Assembly (NCBI GenBank): GCA_018340375.1
Contig: JAFFJZ010000001.1
Span: 18,618,001-18,682,000, forward strand
Direction of reading: 5' to 3'
DNA from: Gonatopus flavifemur
Taxonomy: Eukaryota > Arthropoda > Insecta > Hymenoptera > Dryinidae
Length of the DNA stretch: 64,000 nt
Shown: positions 21,540 to 34,000 of the stretch, piece by piece
Layout: the number at the start of each line of letters is the position of its first letter
Position numbering within the stretch: position 1 is the stretch's first letter
Made by a program: the position numbers and the translations under genes
The notes under the pieces: generated by a model
Seen by the model: the letters and a program-made list of their open reading frames with translations, nothing else
What the model was told of the DNA's origin: nothing
Database searches by the model: none

Positions 21540-24500
21540 TTTGTCGACGTAGGCTAAAGCCTATTCAGCCTACTGGTAAATCCAATCCTGGTCACCTCAC
21601 AGTACCGTTCCCGAGTTAATAATTCTTCTAACTTCGTAGCGATGTCCAATTCAGCTATCGTAATTTTTATCGTACGTTGACACAAGATATGCAAACTTCC
21701 CACCAAGAATTTGCTCAAGAGAAAAGCCTGTATTTAGAAAATATTCACCCATCCAAACACTGCGTGTAAATTACGATGCAACTCGAATGAATTTATTCTC
21801 GATCACTAAAATCATCCACGTCTAATCCCAATCAAGTCCTCGAGAGACACGCCAGATTTCAGATAATCTTATTCGGTTCTTATAAAATATCGTGTCAGTC
21901 CGACTATAATTCCCAGTTGGGATGGACTTGGTGGAATCACTTGCAGCTACGTACAATTGATCACACTCTCAAGTTTACAATAGTTGTCCATAAGCACGCA
22001 AGAACTGCAAAAATATTTTTTATATCAGGTCATCAATGCGTGAAACTGACCAATCGCTTGGAATACTCGATACGTATCTAGGACATATGGCCTATGAGTG
22101 GTCCATGTGTGCTATTCGTAAAGAGTGTGATTCAAGGGCTTTAACTTCTCAACAGCAGGGTGTTTCATTGATTTCACAGTATGGTACCGTAATCATTACT
22201 GACCAGTTGTACAGTACAGTGCGCTGAAAACTCAGCAACATCCTTCACGAAGAATCAATACGACGATGCAAAATCCATTTCACTTCTCATAACGTATTCC
22301 ATCATTAATTTCCAGCCTATTTTCTCTTCGACGGAACTTCGATTCCTTGGAATCATGTGAAATATTTAACACACAAGAAAAAAAAGCTACATGGCTCACC
22401 ATTTTTTGTTTACCCTACCGTTGGCCATACTTTTCCGTTGGCAAAAACTCCGTAATTTAAATATTCTCTTATCTCGCAGCGTAATTCATACTACACGACA
22501 AGATAAACGTAATAATTGTGAACACACATAACATGATGGTAATTATGAATTTAATAGCGGGAAATATGGATCTCTATATTCGTCCCCTTTATAGTTGCGG
22601 TTACTATAAGCGTTTTCTGGGCGACAGCACATAATACTAAATTTAGCGAAAGAAATGTTTCAGTCCCGATCAACGGCTCATGATAACCTACCAGAGTTTT
22701 GATATCGGGAAACAAAGGAATTGCAAGGAAAGCGAGCTTTATCTCCGGTGTGGGTATTTGTGTGGCGTGAAACAATATTTTCATTGTTTTTTTTTTCTTT
22801 ATCATATTTTCATCCATTTCCGATAAGCATTTCCACCCTAAAAGTATAATAATTTCCAGCTACATGTACGCGTACGCATACGAATGTAAGAGACGCATTT
22901 CCAAGGACAAAGAAGTTTTCTTTGTCTGCTCGAACCAGCGTATTTTGCGATGTGCGGAAGCGAGAGGGAGCAGGGTTAACGAAAGATAGAACGTGAACTG
23001 CGAGAGGGCAGGGGGCAGGTTAGGGAGGGAGGCGAAAGTGGGTCGTCAAGGACGGTAAGGGCGGAGTGCAAGAGGGTGAATTCGACGAGGTATGAGAAGG
23101 AACAGCTTGGGGATGGGGCATGTGGATGAGATAAACAAAGAAAAAAAGGGTAAACGCAACAGGAGGAGTTTGAATTCTTTTGCCAACGTAAATGTTCGTC
23201 GAAATAGACGGGCCTTTGAATCTAATTATCGATACTCCCGCTAGAAATTCAGATTATTTATGCCTTTCTTTTGTTAGGGTATAAGCCGCGGTTCTCCCGC
23301 TCCTGAGTGTATATATACGCTTCAACGAGGGGAAACTAGGAGGGATCCGTGAATAAGGATGGAAAAAAAAGAAAAAATATTACGTCGAAAACGGCGGTGC
23401 ACGAACGTGTAAATAACGACTGCTCTGAAAGACGACCATAAACTTTTCCTCGTCATTTTCGTCATATCTTTGTACGTTAACTTTTCAAATGTGTATCATC
23501 TCGTAAACAGTATTACTGCTAATTCAAAGACTCAAAAATAAACCTACGCCATAAAAGTGGTTTGTTCGTTGCAATGAAAATTCTTTTTTTTCTCGTCTAC
23601 GAATGTCGAAGAAGATTTTGAAACAACACCAACCCATAGACAGGACATAACGAGACAAGACATCTCTTTGTGCGTAAAAAGTCTTTGTTTTGGTTTCAAG
23701 GGTGATTTTCGTTCTACCGCTTTGTGTCCTAGTCTTCTTCTTTCTTCCCTGTTCCTTTTTTCTCCTCTCTCTAACTCAATTTTTTCTCTTCCTCTTTTAT
23801 CCTCTTTCACTCGATGAAAAGAAAAAGTAAAGCGATGGAAGGGTGCGCTCTAAGCAAGAGTGGGGATCGGAGCTACGTAGTAGGTGGCTCTCATAGTCGT
23901 GGGTAGCTGAAGGTGGTCGATGACGTCACAGAAAATGCAGTAGGGTGCAACATTGCAGGGGGATAAAGAGAACTGGGCCAGTGGGTCTTCAGCTATCATT
24001 TGTGATTCGTTACTCGAATGCTGCGTCGTAGTATAGAAACCGAATATTTAGACGCAGTTTCAGAATTGCTCTACAGTTGCACCATTTCGTAATATAACGT
24101 CATCCTATTTCCGATTCATCCTCTACTCTTTCTTTTTTATTTTGTTAAATGGAACGCATTTCAACCGATCCATGTCCTGAATAGTTTGAACCTGTTTCAA
24201 GTGCGTAACGACGAGTGTTGATGATTCAAATTCACGTGAAGTTTAGTCATTTGTGAAGGATATATAGGTACACTTTTGCTTGTTAATATTCATCTATTGA
24301 GGAGAGGAAAGCGACAGAGTGTACCATAACATTCCGAGTGGATTACAGTTATTATTTTGATAGGGAAAGGACGAGTGTTATCGTCCAGATGAGTCCCTCA
24401 GATTAATCTGATACAATTCTCCCTTGTCCGCGTGTTTCGCTAACATATACATTTCTACAAACCTAGCATATCTTTCGTTCTTGGCAATCTGCTATACACC

Positions 24501-24790
24501 AATCTTCCATCTGCCTTCTATCACTTCTTCTCTTATTATTTTCAATATACTTTCGTGTCATCAGTTCAGACCCTTTCTTCGCACCAAGTATACCATATGC
24601 TGTACACCCACATGTAGAATATTTTCCAGGAATGTATTCATTTGTTCCTTCGTTCGTTCAGTTCGAGAAATATATATAAAATTCGAAAAATTCAAGAGAA
24701 ACGTTGTATAAATTATTCAGACAAAAACCAAACGATAAGAGAATTTTATATTGAATTTCAGTCGAGTGCAGGGTAATGGATTCCCCTTTT
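21540..24790. other. No gene recognised; purine-rich tract and a CRE-like site
   Basis: 22940-23170 is strongly G/A-rich on the + strand, followed by TATATATA near 23312. A perfect CRE-type TGACGTCA lies at 23921-23928. No reading frame here resembles a known protein. Confidence 0.35.
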
Positions 24791-24809
24791 TTCTCTCACT
24801 CTGTTTAGA

Positions 24810-25150
24810 ATTTTTCCAATGGTTATCTTATCAACCTATTTGAATTCCGAGCATTCTCCTCTATCAGCACATCTCGAACGCTTTGATACCTTTTCTATCC
24901 ATCACTCCTATCGTCCACATCTCACGTACGTATAATGCTGTGCTTCGAGTATACGTTTTCAAAAGATTCCTTCTCACTCCCCGAGTGACATTGTTCGAGT
25001 AAAGACGTCGTTTCTTTTGATTGAAGGTTTTTTCGCTTGTGATCTTCCGTTCTCAATATATTTCGTATTTTTTTCTCTCTTTTTGCTTTCCGGTGATTAT
25101 GCTTTCCAAGTATTTAAATTGCTCCACCTACTTTAATATCATTCAGTTTA
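24810..25150 (-). pseudogene. LINE reverse transcriptase fragment (C-terminal part)
   Basis: Minus-strand translation in two or three frames gives a recognisable end of a non-LTR retrotransposon reverse transcriptase. A KYLESIIT segment (the usual F/KYLGS-IT motif) is followed by KTFNQKKRRLYSNN, then RNLLKTYTRSTALYVREMWT (normally SVALYGSETWT), then GIKAFEMC. Frameshifts and stop codons interrupt it. The type is RTE/jockey-like; the catalytic core upstream is missing. Confidence 0.75.
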
Positions 25151-27740
25151 ATGTGATTATTATGCTCTACCATGTTTTGCCGCATTGCATATTAAAGTTT
25201 TTTGTCTTTCGTCCTTATTAACTCTCAGACTGTATCATACTTTCGGTCTCTCCCTAGAATGCACATTACTTCTACTTAAGAATAATCATCTCTTTGTATG
25301 AGATAACAGGATGCTCCTTTGTAAGTTAATTTTGTCAACGAGAAATATTTCATTTGAAAATTCAATTATTCGAGCACAATTCTCTTCTTGAACAATGTAT
25401 CGCGGGACACCCAGTATATATTTGATCGCGATATTTCACGGATTCTAGAATACATAAAGGACCATTCTTCATTATAATATCGTCCAACTCGTCCAATAAT
25501 TCACTCTCGGTTCAGATAACTCAACAAGTTCATAACTCGAAGATCCGAGCTCGAGAAGTTCTTCGATAAAAAAAAACTTATATACGCGTATCAACGCATT
25601 ATACCCTCTTCATGGAGAATCCATGTAAGAACAGTTCGATGACAAGTCTTATCCTAGCCAAAATAAAAGTTTATGAATTATAAATAAAACGGGGACGACA
25701 AAAGAAATATTAATCTTTGTTAACGGAACGAAGACATCATTGTAATTTTCATCATTTCAGGACTCCTATTGTACAACACTCGTACATTGGTGAAATGGTT
25801 TCCAAGGAATGTGTCCTACAAGGACCTTTGTCTCTCCGGAATGTCGATGGAATATGCCAGTTATTAATGAAAATCATTTCCAGTCACATGGTATTTCGCA
25901 GGGATACCTTGCGTCATTGAGAAATGTGAAGAATCTTCAAATTAGGCAAATTATTGGCTCTTGAATAAAGAATTCATTCGCAGAAGTGTTGAAACGAGTT
26001 GGAATAATTAATATATCGCTCGAAAATGGAATATAAATCATTGTACAATGAAATATGAATCATATTGTTAGCTTCAGCCTGGCAAGATAAAGACTTTTTC
26101 AAGATAATCTTCAACAATTTATGATTCGTGACTACGTGATGAGAGAATTAATTTTTTTCCTCCCCTGCGAGAGATTTCACTTCTTTCTCGTTTCATTTCC
26201 CTTCCTAATGATCATCTTTTTTCCTTCAGTTTCAATTAATACAAAGTAGAATGCAAAGTGGACGCCTGCGGGAGGGGAGGACGTATATACTTTGATGGGT
26301 ACCATAATTAAAGTGTACAAAAAATACCCGAAATATGATGTAATCATCAAACGACAAGCTGGACTATGTATTGGTTTGATCGTGGAATCATTTCTTAGAC
26401 ATTCGAATCGAAAGATGAGATCTAAAATACCGTTTATTAATCGCCTTCGACATCTCGTATCTCCAAAATCGGGGTTCTTGTAACTGTGGCAACCCCACGA
26501 TCGTGTACGCTTTTCGCTAATACTAAAAAGTCACGAACTGCAAAAGCACCCCTTCATTCGTGATATTCACATTTTATTATTCATGCACTCTTTTCTCGAC
26601 GTTATTAGCATTATTTTCATCATTAATTATAATGAAACCCATTTACAGTCACGTGTATTTTTATTATACCTATAAAAAAAAGATATTCTTCTTTATTCTC
26701 TACACATTTATTCGAATTCTAAGTTTGTTAGATATTCCTCGCTCGTTTTGAATTCAAATCTGGCATTACGCGCCCCTTTCGATGCTCTCTTCCGATCGAA
26801 CTGCATAAAATTCTAGATATTTTGAGGGTATCCATCCAATGTTTGTTACATAGCCCATACTTTTGCGATACCGAACGTTAAAAAAATCCCTGGATTTTTG
26901 AGTTTAGCAGTCAACCGGTACCACTTCATTTGAATTCTTCGCATGTTTTCCGATACGCACTCAACCCGGATTTACCAATGCGTATTTCAAAGACCCCTAG
27001 TGAGAAAGACGATAAACCCCACAGTTCCCTGCGCTCTTGCCTATCTGTCACTTTCAAAACGTACATTCGCAATACACAAGAAAGAAATCATAACGTCATC
27101 AATCAAGATATTTCATGAAGAAGACCTAGGATACAAGCAGTCTTTTCCAGAATCAGTTCAAGCCATCAATCGAGGAGTCACATGAATTCAGACTTTCAGA
27201 GTTTCGAGATAAATAAAATCCTTTGTCTCTGAATTCGAATAAACATCCATGAATGATTTCAGTCATAATTTACGAATCAATTGCCGTTTTAGAAGATTTA
27301 TGACAGTGAGCAGTGTTCTACGATAGGGAAAATATGTTGAAACTAACATCAATAATTGAACTGAAAGTTAAATTCACAAATTTTACAGAATTTTCAAATA
27401 ATCCTTTCACTAAATGAGTTAACTTGTTCAGTGAATTTTCGCGACAATTTTTTGGTTACAAAACTCATATCAATATTAACAAAGTTTGTCCAAAATTCGA
27501 AGATAGAAAAATTTGTGTATTCAAATCTAGAATATCCCTCTCAAATGCAAAGCTAGCGAAGCTGAGACTAGACCTGTTTCTAACTAGTGATGTTAATAAG
27601 AATCGATCTTGTTTTATAGATTTAAAATTTTTGATGATAATTTATGAAAACCTATTAAAATTAGATATATTTTCTATACAAAAGGATCGATCTTTTTTGA
27701 CATTACTTGTCACAACTTCATGTATCTATGACACAGGAAC
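25150..27740. other. No gene recognised
   Basis: AT-rich sequence without protein similarity that I can name. Reading frames are short and lack codon structure. Confidence 0.35.
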
Positions 27741-27749
27741 TGCGTTGGT

Positions 27750-27866
27750 GATGCACGGTATTCTTTATACAAAATTTGTCAAATTTATAACGAATTTTAT
27801 AAAATTCCCATAGAAACTATATACAAATTGTATATAAAATATCGATATGGTGAAATACCGTGCATC
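27750..27866. mobile_element. Short hairpin with GATGCACGGTATT ends
   Basis: GATGCACGGTATT (27750) and its exact inverse AATACCGTGCATC (to 27866) bound an AT-rich 117 bp hairpin. Target duplication not evident. Non-coding. Confidence 0.5.
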
Positions 27867-28439
27867 ACTGGACTGTCTAGTCCCTGACTAAACCGTCCAT
27901 GTCACCGTAAGATTTAGAGGATGAAAGTTTTTCTTAATGTTGGAGGAACTTCTATTAGTGAGGGGTTCCCCGAAGAAGATGAATACTTTTTTATATAGAA
28001 AGTATCGAATTTTGAATAAATATACAAACGTTGTATATTTTGTATATAAAAAAGAATCGATTCTGTTCAAAGATCCCTATCCCTAATTTACATCTTATAC
28101 GAAATGTCCTTGGTCAAAAAGTTTGTTTTGGCCTTATTTCTATTACACTGAATAAATAATTCACATCCATCAAATACGTCTTACATGATTCAAATGAATT
28201 CTTATTTATATAGATAATCAATTACTTTGTCATGTGAATAACAAAAAATTTGAAGGAGAAAGCAACTGAATTCCACTGATTTATCGAGAGCGCTTTTGAC
28301 TCGTATAATTTTACATTTGAGATTGTGGGAATATGGGGCATGCAAATTTATTTAGAAAAACAATATCCATTTCTGATCTTGTAAAAACTGGAATGACAAA
28401 TTTCCCTAAAACAAAAAAGTGTTTTGGGTCACACTTAAC

Positions 28440-28790
28440 CACTCATTTGAACTAACACTGAACCGATAATTATGGAACGCAGTCATATCACCAATGGATA
28501 TCATTATTATTATGCCCCAGTAACCTGCCATTGATGGCTGACATTCGAACATTATCCCGAAATTTCTGGCCATAAATCCGGATCATTTATCCCCATTACT
28601 GGGCCAATCAATAATTTTATACATGGCCCATTATTTATTGCCATTACTGGACCCACGTTGTCATCCAGCGATTAACCATTGATGAGCCATTAATGGGCAC
28701 CATTAACGGGCGAAGAACGCCGTTTGTGGTCCAGTAACGTGCCATCATTGGGCCAATTGATGAACCCTCTATGGGTATATCGTCGGTCAC
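28440..28790. repeat. CCATTAATGGGC motif-rich repeat
   Basis: CCATTA, TTACTGGGCC, TGATGGG and related words repeat about every 20-40 bp in both orientations (for example GAGCCATTAATGGGCACC near 28685). It resembles the other motif arrays in the window but is built on a different palindrome. Confidence 0.5.
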
Positions 28791-29588
28791 ATGATAAAAC
28801 GTAATAAGTAGTTTTATCTTCATCATTTTGAAAGTTGAATAATCGCTCGAAATGAATTTATTAGACTAGCCATGGTTCAGACGAACAATTTTATACCAGA
28901 TTTGTGAAAGATCGTGATCGGAAACATTTGTTATCATGAAAATAACAATTATTCAAAAACGTGACTCTTTACGTTTTGTGATTATATGTTAATTAGGTCA
29001 CATTAATTCATACGAATTTTTTTATATAAATTTTCTCACTGTACACCCAATGAATCTAACCCCTCTACGGTACAAAAATAGGTCCGAAACTACCTGAAAT
29101 TTTCCAATTCAATGAAAATTGTCTTGAAGTAAAAAAAACAGGAGGAAATAGGAATCAACTCGTCGTTCGAAAATTCCTATTTCAATTCTCATCATACGTT
29201 TTGAAGTTCGTACTAATCAATTCTGATGTTTTCCGAAGTGAATCGAGATGAAATATCAGATGAGAAAATATAAAATTGCAATGAAACGAAAAGTTTGAAT
29301 TTAATTTTTCTGATGTTGCATAATATGACCGGAAGAATGCGAAGAGAATCGAATAAACTATTTTGAAAGAACATTCAACAAAAATTCCGCTGATAATTCA
29401 TCAGAAGTAACTACACGAAACGACTGAGTGTATTAATAATAAGCAGTTTATTTTTAATGTTTAGAAAAATGGCTGGAAAATATTCGTAGTGACCCAGATA
29501 GCACAAAAGTGTTCATAATGAATACAATGCATTCGTAGAATAACTCTTTTAGAACCCTCTGGAGAGTTTACCGAAAATTTGTATATGT

Positions 29589-29793
29589 CGCTGGAGTTTG
29601 AATCGTTCATTGAAACGAATCAGTGATCAATTAACGAGATACTCGGTTGTTGAAGACTGAGAATCTCTCAATGCATTGTTTAAACGATGTTTCCAGTTCC
29701 AGGGAGTCAATTCAAGAAGATGAATAACGATAATTCATCAGATTTTGTAAGTTTGGATTTTCATTTCGTTTTCTAAAACGATTCAAACTCCAA
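29589..29793. mobile_element. GAAGTTTGAATCG-family MITE, copy 2
   Basis: It begins CGCTGGAGTTTGAATCG and ends AAACGATTCAAACTCC, about 205 bp, with the family's GTTGAAGAC, CGATGTTTCCAGT and AATTCAAGAAGATGAATAACGA words inside. A flanking segment, TAGAAAAATGGCTG (29462), also recurs near 16940, so the repeat may extend beyond the hairpin. Confidence 0.65.
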
Positions 29794-30080
29794 CAACATA
29801 AAATTTATAGTAAAAATATCAAAAGTTGATCGTCTTATTGTCATTTCTCTCAATGAAACTATCAACTTATGGTAAATTCACTACGAATACTCTTTTTCCC
29901 TAAATTGACAGTGCTGTTTCTAAATATTAATGAATTCAGTCTTTTCGTGTATTACAAATTCCTGCTACACTATAATAATTCGATTATGTTCACAATACAA
30001 GGAATTATTCTACTGTAGCAGAAATTTTCAATAGTTATTTCTTTGACGGATCGTACATCTCCTGGGTTGTTCACCCTACA

Positions 30081-30307
30081 CACGGAGAGAAAAGTATTGC
30101 TGGCATAACAAGCAGGTCTGTTACTATAGCGCCTACAAAAAAAATTAGCTGTAAGAGCAAGAAAAATGATTGACACAACTAAATTTTTTTGCTGGCATAA
30201 ACACATTTGTTAATAGAACTAACGTCTTAGCTGCTGTAGTGAATATTTTTGCAAGGATAACAAATTTCTTTGTAGGCGCTATAGTAGCAAACCAGTTTTT
30301 CTCCGTG
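30081..30307. mobile_element. CACGGAG-type MITE
   Basis: 227 bp, starts CACGGAGAGAAAA and ends TTTTTCTCCGTG, with CA on each side (30079-30080 and 30308-30309). Inner arms carrying GCGCCTACAAA and TTTGTAGGCGC are also inverted. Non-coding. Confidence 0.75.
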
Positions 30308-30531
30308 CATCTATAACAAATTCTGAGACAAAGTCGGGGAAATAAATTGATAAGAAATTCCATACAATTTTGGGAAACTTTCTGAGAAATTCTGCTGATA
30401 ATCCAATTGAGTTGAAGAAAACTGGAAAATTTCCATAAGAAATTCAAAGCAACCAAAGATAGGTTGAAGAGAAATTCAGAGGTTCGAGTTCAAATAGTGC
30501 TATAATGTTTCATACAAACCATTCGCATCAA

Positions 30532-30750
30532 CATCCCTGACGGAAAAATTTTGTTGAATCTTGTTCACTTTTGGCACAGCAATATTTCAAGAAAAATTCA
30601 ATAAGAATCCTCAAATTTCAACGAACTTCAATGGAAGTCAACAAAATTCACTAAAAGTTATTGAATTTTACCAATTTTCAATTAAAACCGAATGTGCCGA
30701 ATTAGTGAATGAAATTCGCCAATATTCAACGAAATTTTTCCATCGGGGAT
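30532..30750. mobile_element. Inverted-repeat MITE with GACGGAAAAATTT ends
   Basis: ATCCCTGACGGAAAAATTTT near 30532 is inverted as GAAATTTTTCCATCGGGGAT ending at 30750, followed on both arms by GTTGAAT. About 219 bp, non-coding. The duplication is ambiguous. Confidence 0.5.
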
Positions 30751-31089
30751 ATCTCTGAAACATTCCACCAAATATCCAAAGACACGGCGTAGAAATGAAA
30801 AATGAGATATCAATTATCTCGTAAACTTTAAGACGAACGTTCTTTCGAAGTTCACACTTGCACGCCAATGTGAAATCAATAATTGCAAATGAAATTGTAA
30901 AACTGCATGCACATGAAAATACATATCTCTGCATTCAAATATTAACCGCAGTCGATAATATAAAACATAGAATGTGCAGAACTTTACCGTCGTGAAAGGT
31001 GGTCGCATAGGAACATTACCAGTCATATTGTTTGGTTTCAGCGAAAGATGACGCTGATTCAAATTCATTTCGAAATAGCGTCTCAAAAA

Positions 31090-34000
31090 TTTATTTTTAT
31101 CATATATTTGATATTGTCATTTTGAATATAATTTTCTTGATAGATTTTTAACAATATTTTGAACTCCTTCAACTGTCGCAACAGCGCAAGAATAAATTTT
31201 GTTGTTGTTTTGTCCCAATCATAAAAACTGGAACCAAAATGAAATAATCAACTAACATTCATTCAGGATAAATTGTTCTACCATGGTTATGAAAGTAACG
31301 ATTAGTCCTCTTTTTTCTCATCTATAACGAAACTAATGAAATTGCTCGAACTATTCGTATAAATACTCTACCAATATATATCTAAAAATCTAATCAAATT
31401 GAAAGGTATAATTTATCACGACATCCCCAATGTTATATAAATTTCACCATGCATCAACATTATCTCTGAATCATACCGAAACTATGTTCATCTAAATTGT
31501 CCAAAGTTAGGGTACAATACCAAATTTTTTAAGAATAAATCCTCGGAAAATAAGGTTTCCCTCCGTTCCGCTTCGCCAAGTACGGAAGCTTTTGCCATCG
31601 CGGGGTGCATCTGATCTCGATTTTTGTCCAATGAACCCTATAAGAATAACAAGCACATCCAGACAGAACCAACCATATCCCACGAATATTTAACAACGAC
31701 TATCGTTATAATGTTCAACAAAGGAAAAAAGGATCGATGGGAACGATAGGAACTGGAACACAGTAGCTTGAAATCAAATGAAAATTTGTACATTTGAAAT
31801 TTCAAATCAATCATTCAATGACGTGTGAGTCATTTCTGGAAAATTGAATAAAAGAGATCCGTCGTTCAGATATACCGAGTTTTTACGTCCGAATATAGAT
31901 GAAATAATTATACCCTACAACTTAATATACGCAGAGGGTACCGAAAATGTATAGATAAAAATCGTAGAGTATACATTTCTCGTTTGCATAAGCGTATCAC
32001 TCCACCCTTTATCAACACTCTTGTCGTTAACTTGAGAAATTTCTTACACCAATTACACGCTTATCATATCAAACATCGGAATCAGAAATGACCTGTTACG
32101 CCCATCCGTTGAATAATTAGCACCGCAGTTGCGAATGTTCTCACCTTTGAAAAAACAAAGGTGATAAAAAGTTGGGATGTAATAAAAGGCATGGCTGAAA
32201 TTCAAGTGTGAATTTCTTTTGGAGTTATGTATCCTTGTTTCGAGAATAACACGAAATATCTCGATATCGAATCTAGAGATGTAGGGATGTAGGGTGAAGC
32301 GGAGGAATAAGAAAAAGATAAAAATTTTAATTAAATAGTCGATCGATTCAGCTTGAAGAATCATGGGAAGATGAAGAAAATCGTAACATGGAAAAGGTAT
32401 CGCATTTCTTTTACATCTCATTAGGGCTCCTGCCACTTGGGAAATAAAGAAACAACAGTTCAAGAATAAAACGTTGGAAGAAAGTGCGGTAATAGGACAC
32501 GCAATAATTAACCCGCAACCATCAGAGAATATAATCAATTCCCCATCCGTAACGGGATCAGGTAGTCTCACAGACGCACTTCCGTGACTCCCCAAGGACA
32601 TATCCTGACATCGTTAGAGAGGGTATTTCTACTTTAATCCCAGATATCAAGAAGGAATTCTGAAAGGCTGTCGTTCTGTAAGAGGGTAATGGCCAATAAT
32701 CACATCTATTTCTATTTGTAATAACTTCATCATCGAGGTGATAAAAACGTTCACGCGAGTTTCAAAAATCTGGGAGGGATCGATGATTAAATTTTTAAAC
32801 TTCCTAATCACATTTCAAAGGAAACATCAAACGAGATTAATCCAGCTAATTTTCTGGGTAAGATATTTCAAAGGATTCTCAACACTTGGATGAGAGGGTT
32901 TCGCGATGATAAACATTCAAACTATGAAACATGATTAAATGTAAAAGTGAGGACATTTCAAGGTGTAAGAAGTATACTCGCGATACTCTCTTAATAACAT
33001 CATCGTCATGGTTACTTCAGTTACTTTAGCCTTGCTACTTTACGAAATAGGGTTCTTCTCCCGTTTATTATATTCTTGTTTCATTTTATCACCAACAAAT
33101 ACGAACGGGTGAGAAATTATTCCGTAGAATATATATATTTTATTCCCTTTGCTAACGAGGTTTTGTGGGTTACTGTGGATTTCACGCCGCTCATCGAGCT
33201 CCAAAAATTATCGATTTTCCCAATGTCAACCAGGGAAAAATAAGGGTCTCGACGTGAAACCGAAACGCTGCTCTCCGCTGTCTTTTAATCACTTCATCTC
33301 ACTTGTCGACAACTCCTGTTATCAACTGATCGAGAGATATTGGAAGTTTTCCCCTGAAAGAGGTTGTCTCGTGTTCGAGAAATTGAAAATACTCTTTACT
33401 TTTGAACTCTGATTTTTTGTTATCAAATGTAGAGAGAAGGAATATGAATTTTCTTTGTGTCACACTTACATGTAAATATTGAGGAAAAATTGTCAATACA
33501 CACCTTTATTTTCTGGCAATGGAAACGAGATATGCTTTCTGTTGATACCTGGTCTATCGATTTACACTTTAACCTCCTGAGCTATATTAACATGTCAACA
33601 CAGACCTTCGTATGGTTCATCGTATTTTTGTGCTCTGAAAGTAAGGAATAAAGACCGATTCAACAAAGTCTTCGGGACCTAATAGGTCACAGAGGGTCTA
33701 TCAGAGCCCCAACTCAATTTCAACTTTCTCTCGTACAAATGTGATAACAGTACAGTCTGTCCCATTGTTCGCGTTTAAGAGAAAACTTGAAAGATTTTTT
33801 TTCTCATATATGTTTGCCAGCCCTATTCCGGAGTCCATACAAATACCATCGTTTTGTAAACGATGTACTTACATGAATCATCGATGATTAACTCCGCTAC
33901 GTACGTACAAATTTCAACTAGGTAGAGAATACAATCGATGTACGGTAAAAAGAAAAAGAGAATGAATTAAAAATCAATGCGATTTGTAATAATATTTATA

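Noticed and set aside
23544..23810. 88-codon minus-strand frame rich in Lys/Arg/Glu
   Set aside because: It is the complement of a pyrimidine-rich tract and has no family resemblance.
32053..32601. 182-codon minus-strand ORF starting at an ATG
   Set aside because: It is the longest host-like frame outside hdc and the transposons, but no domain, motif or family is recognisable, the composition is rich in Phe/Ile/Ser as in random AT-rich frames, and no splice or promoter signals support it.
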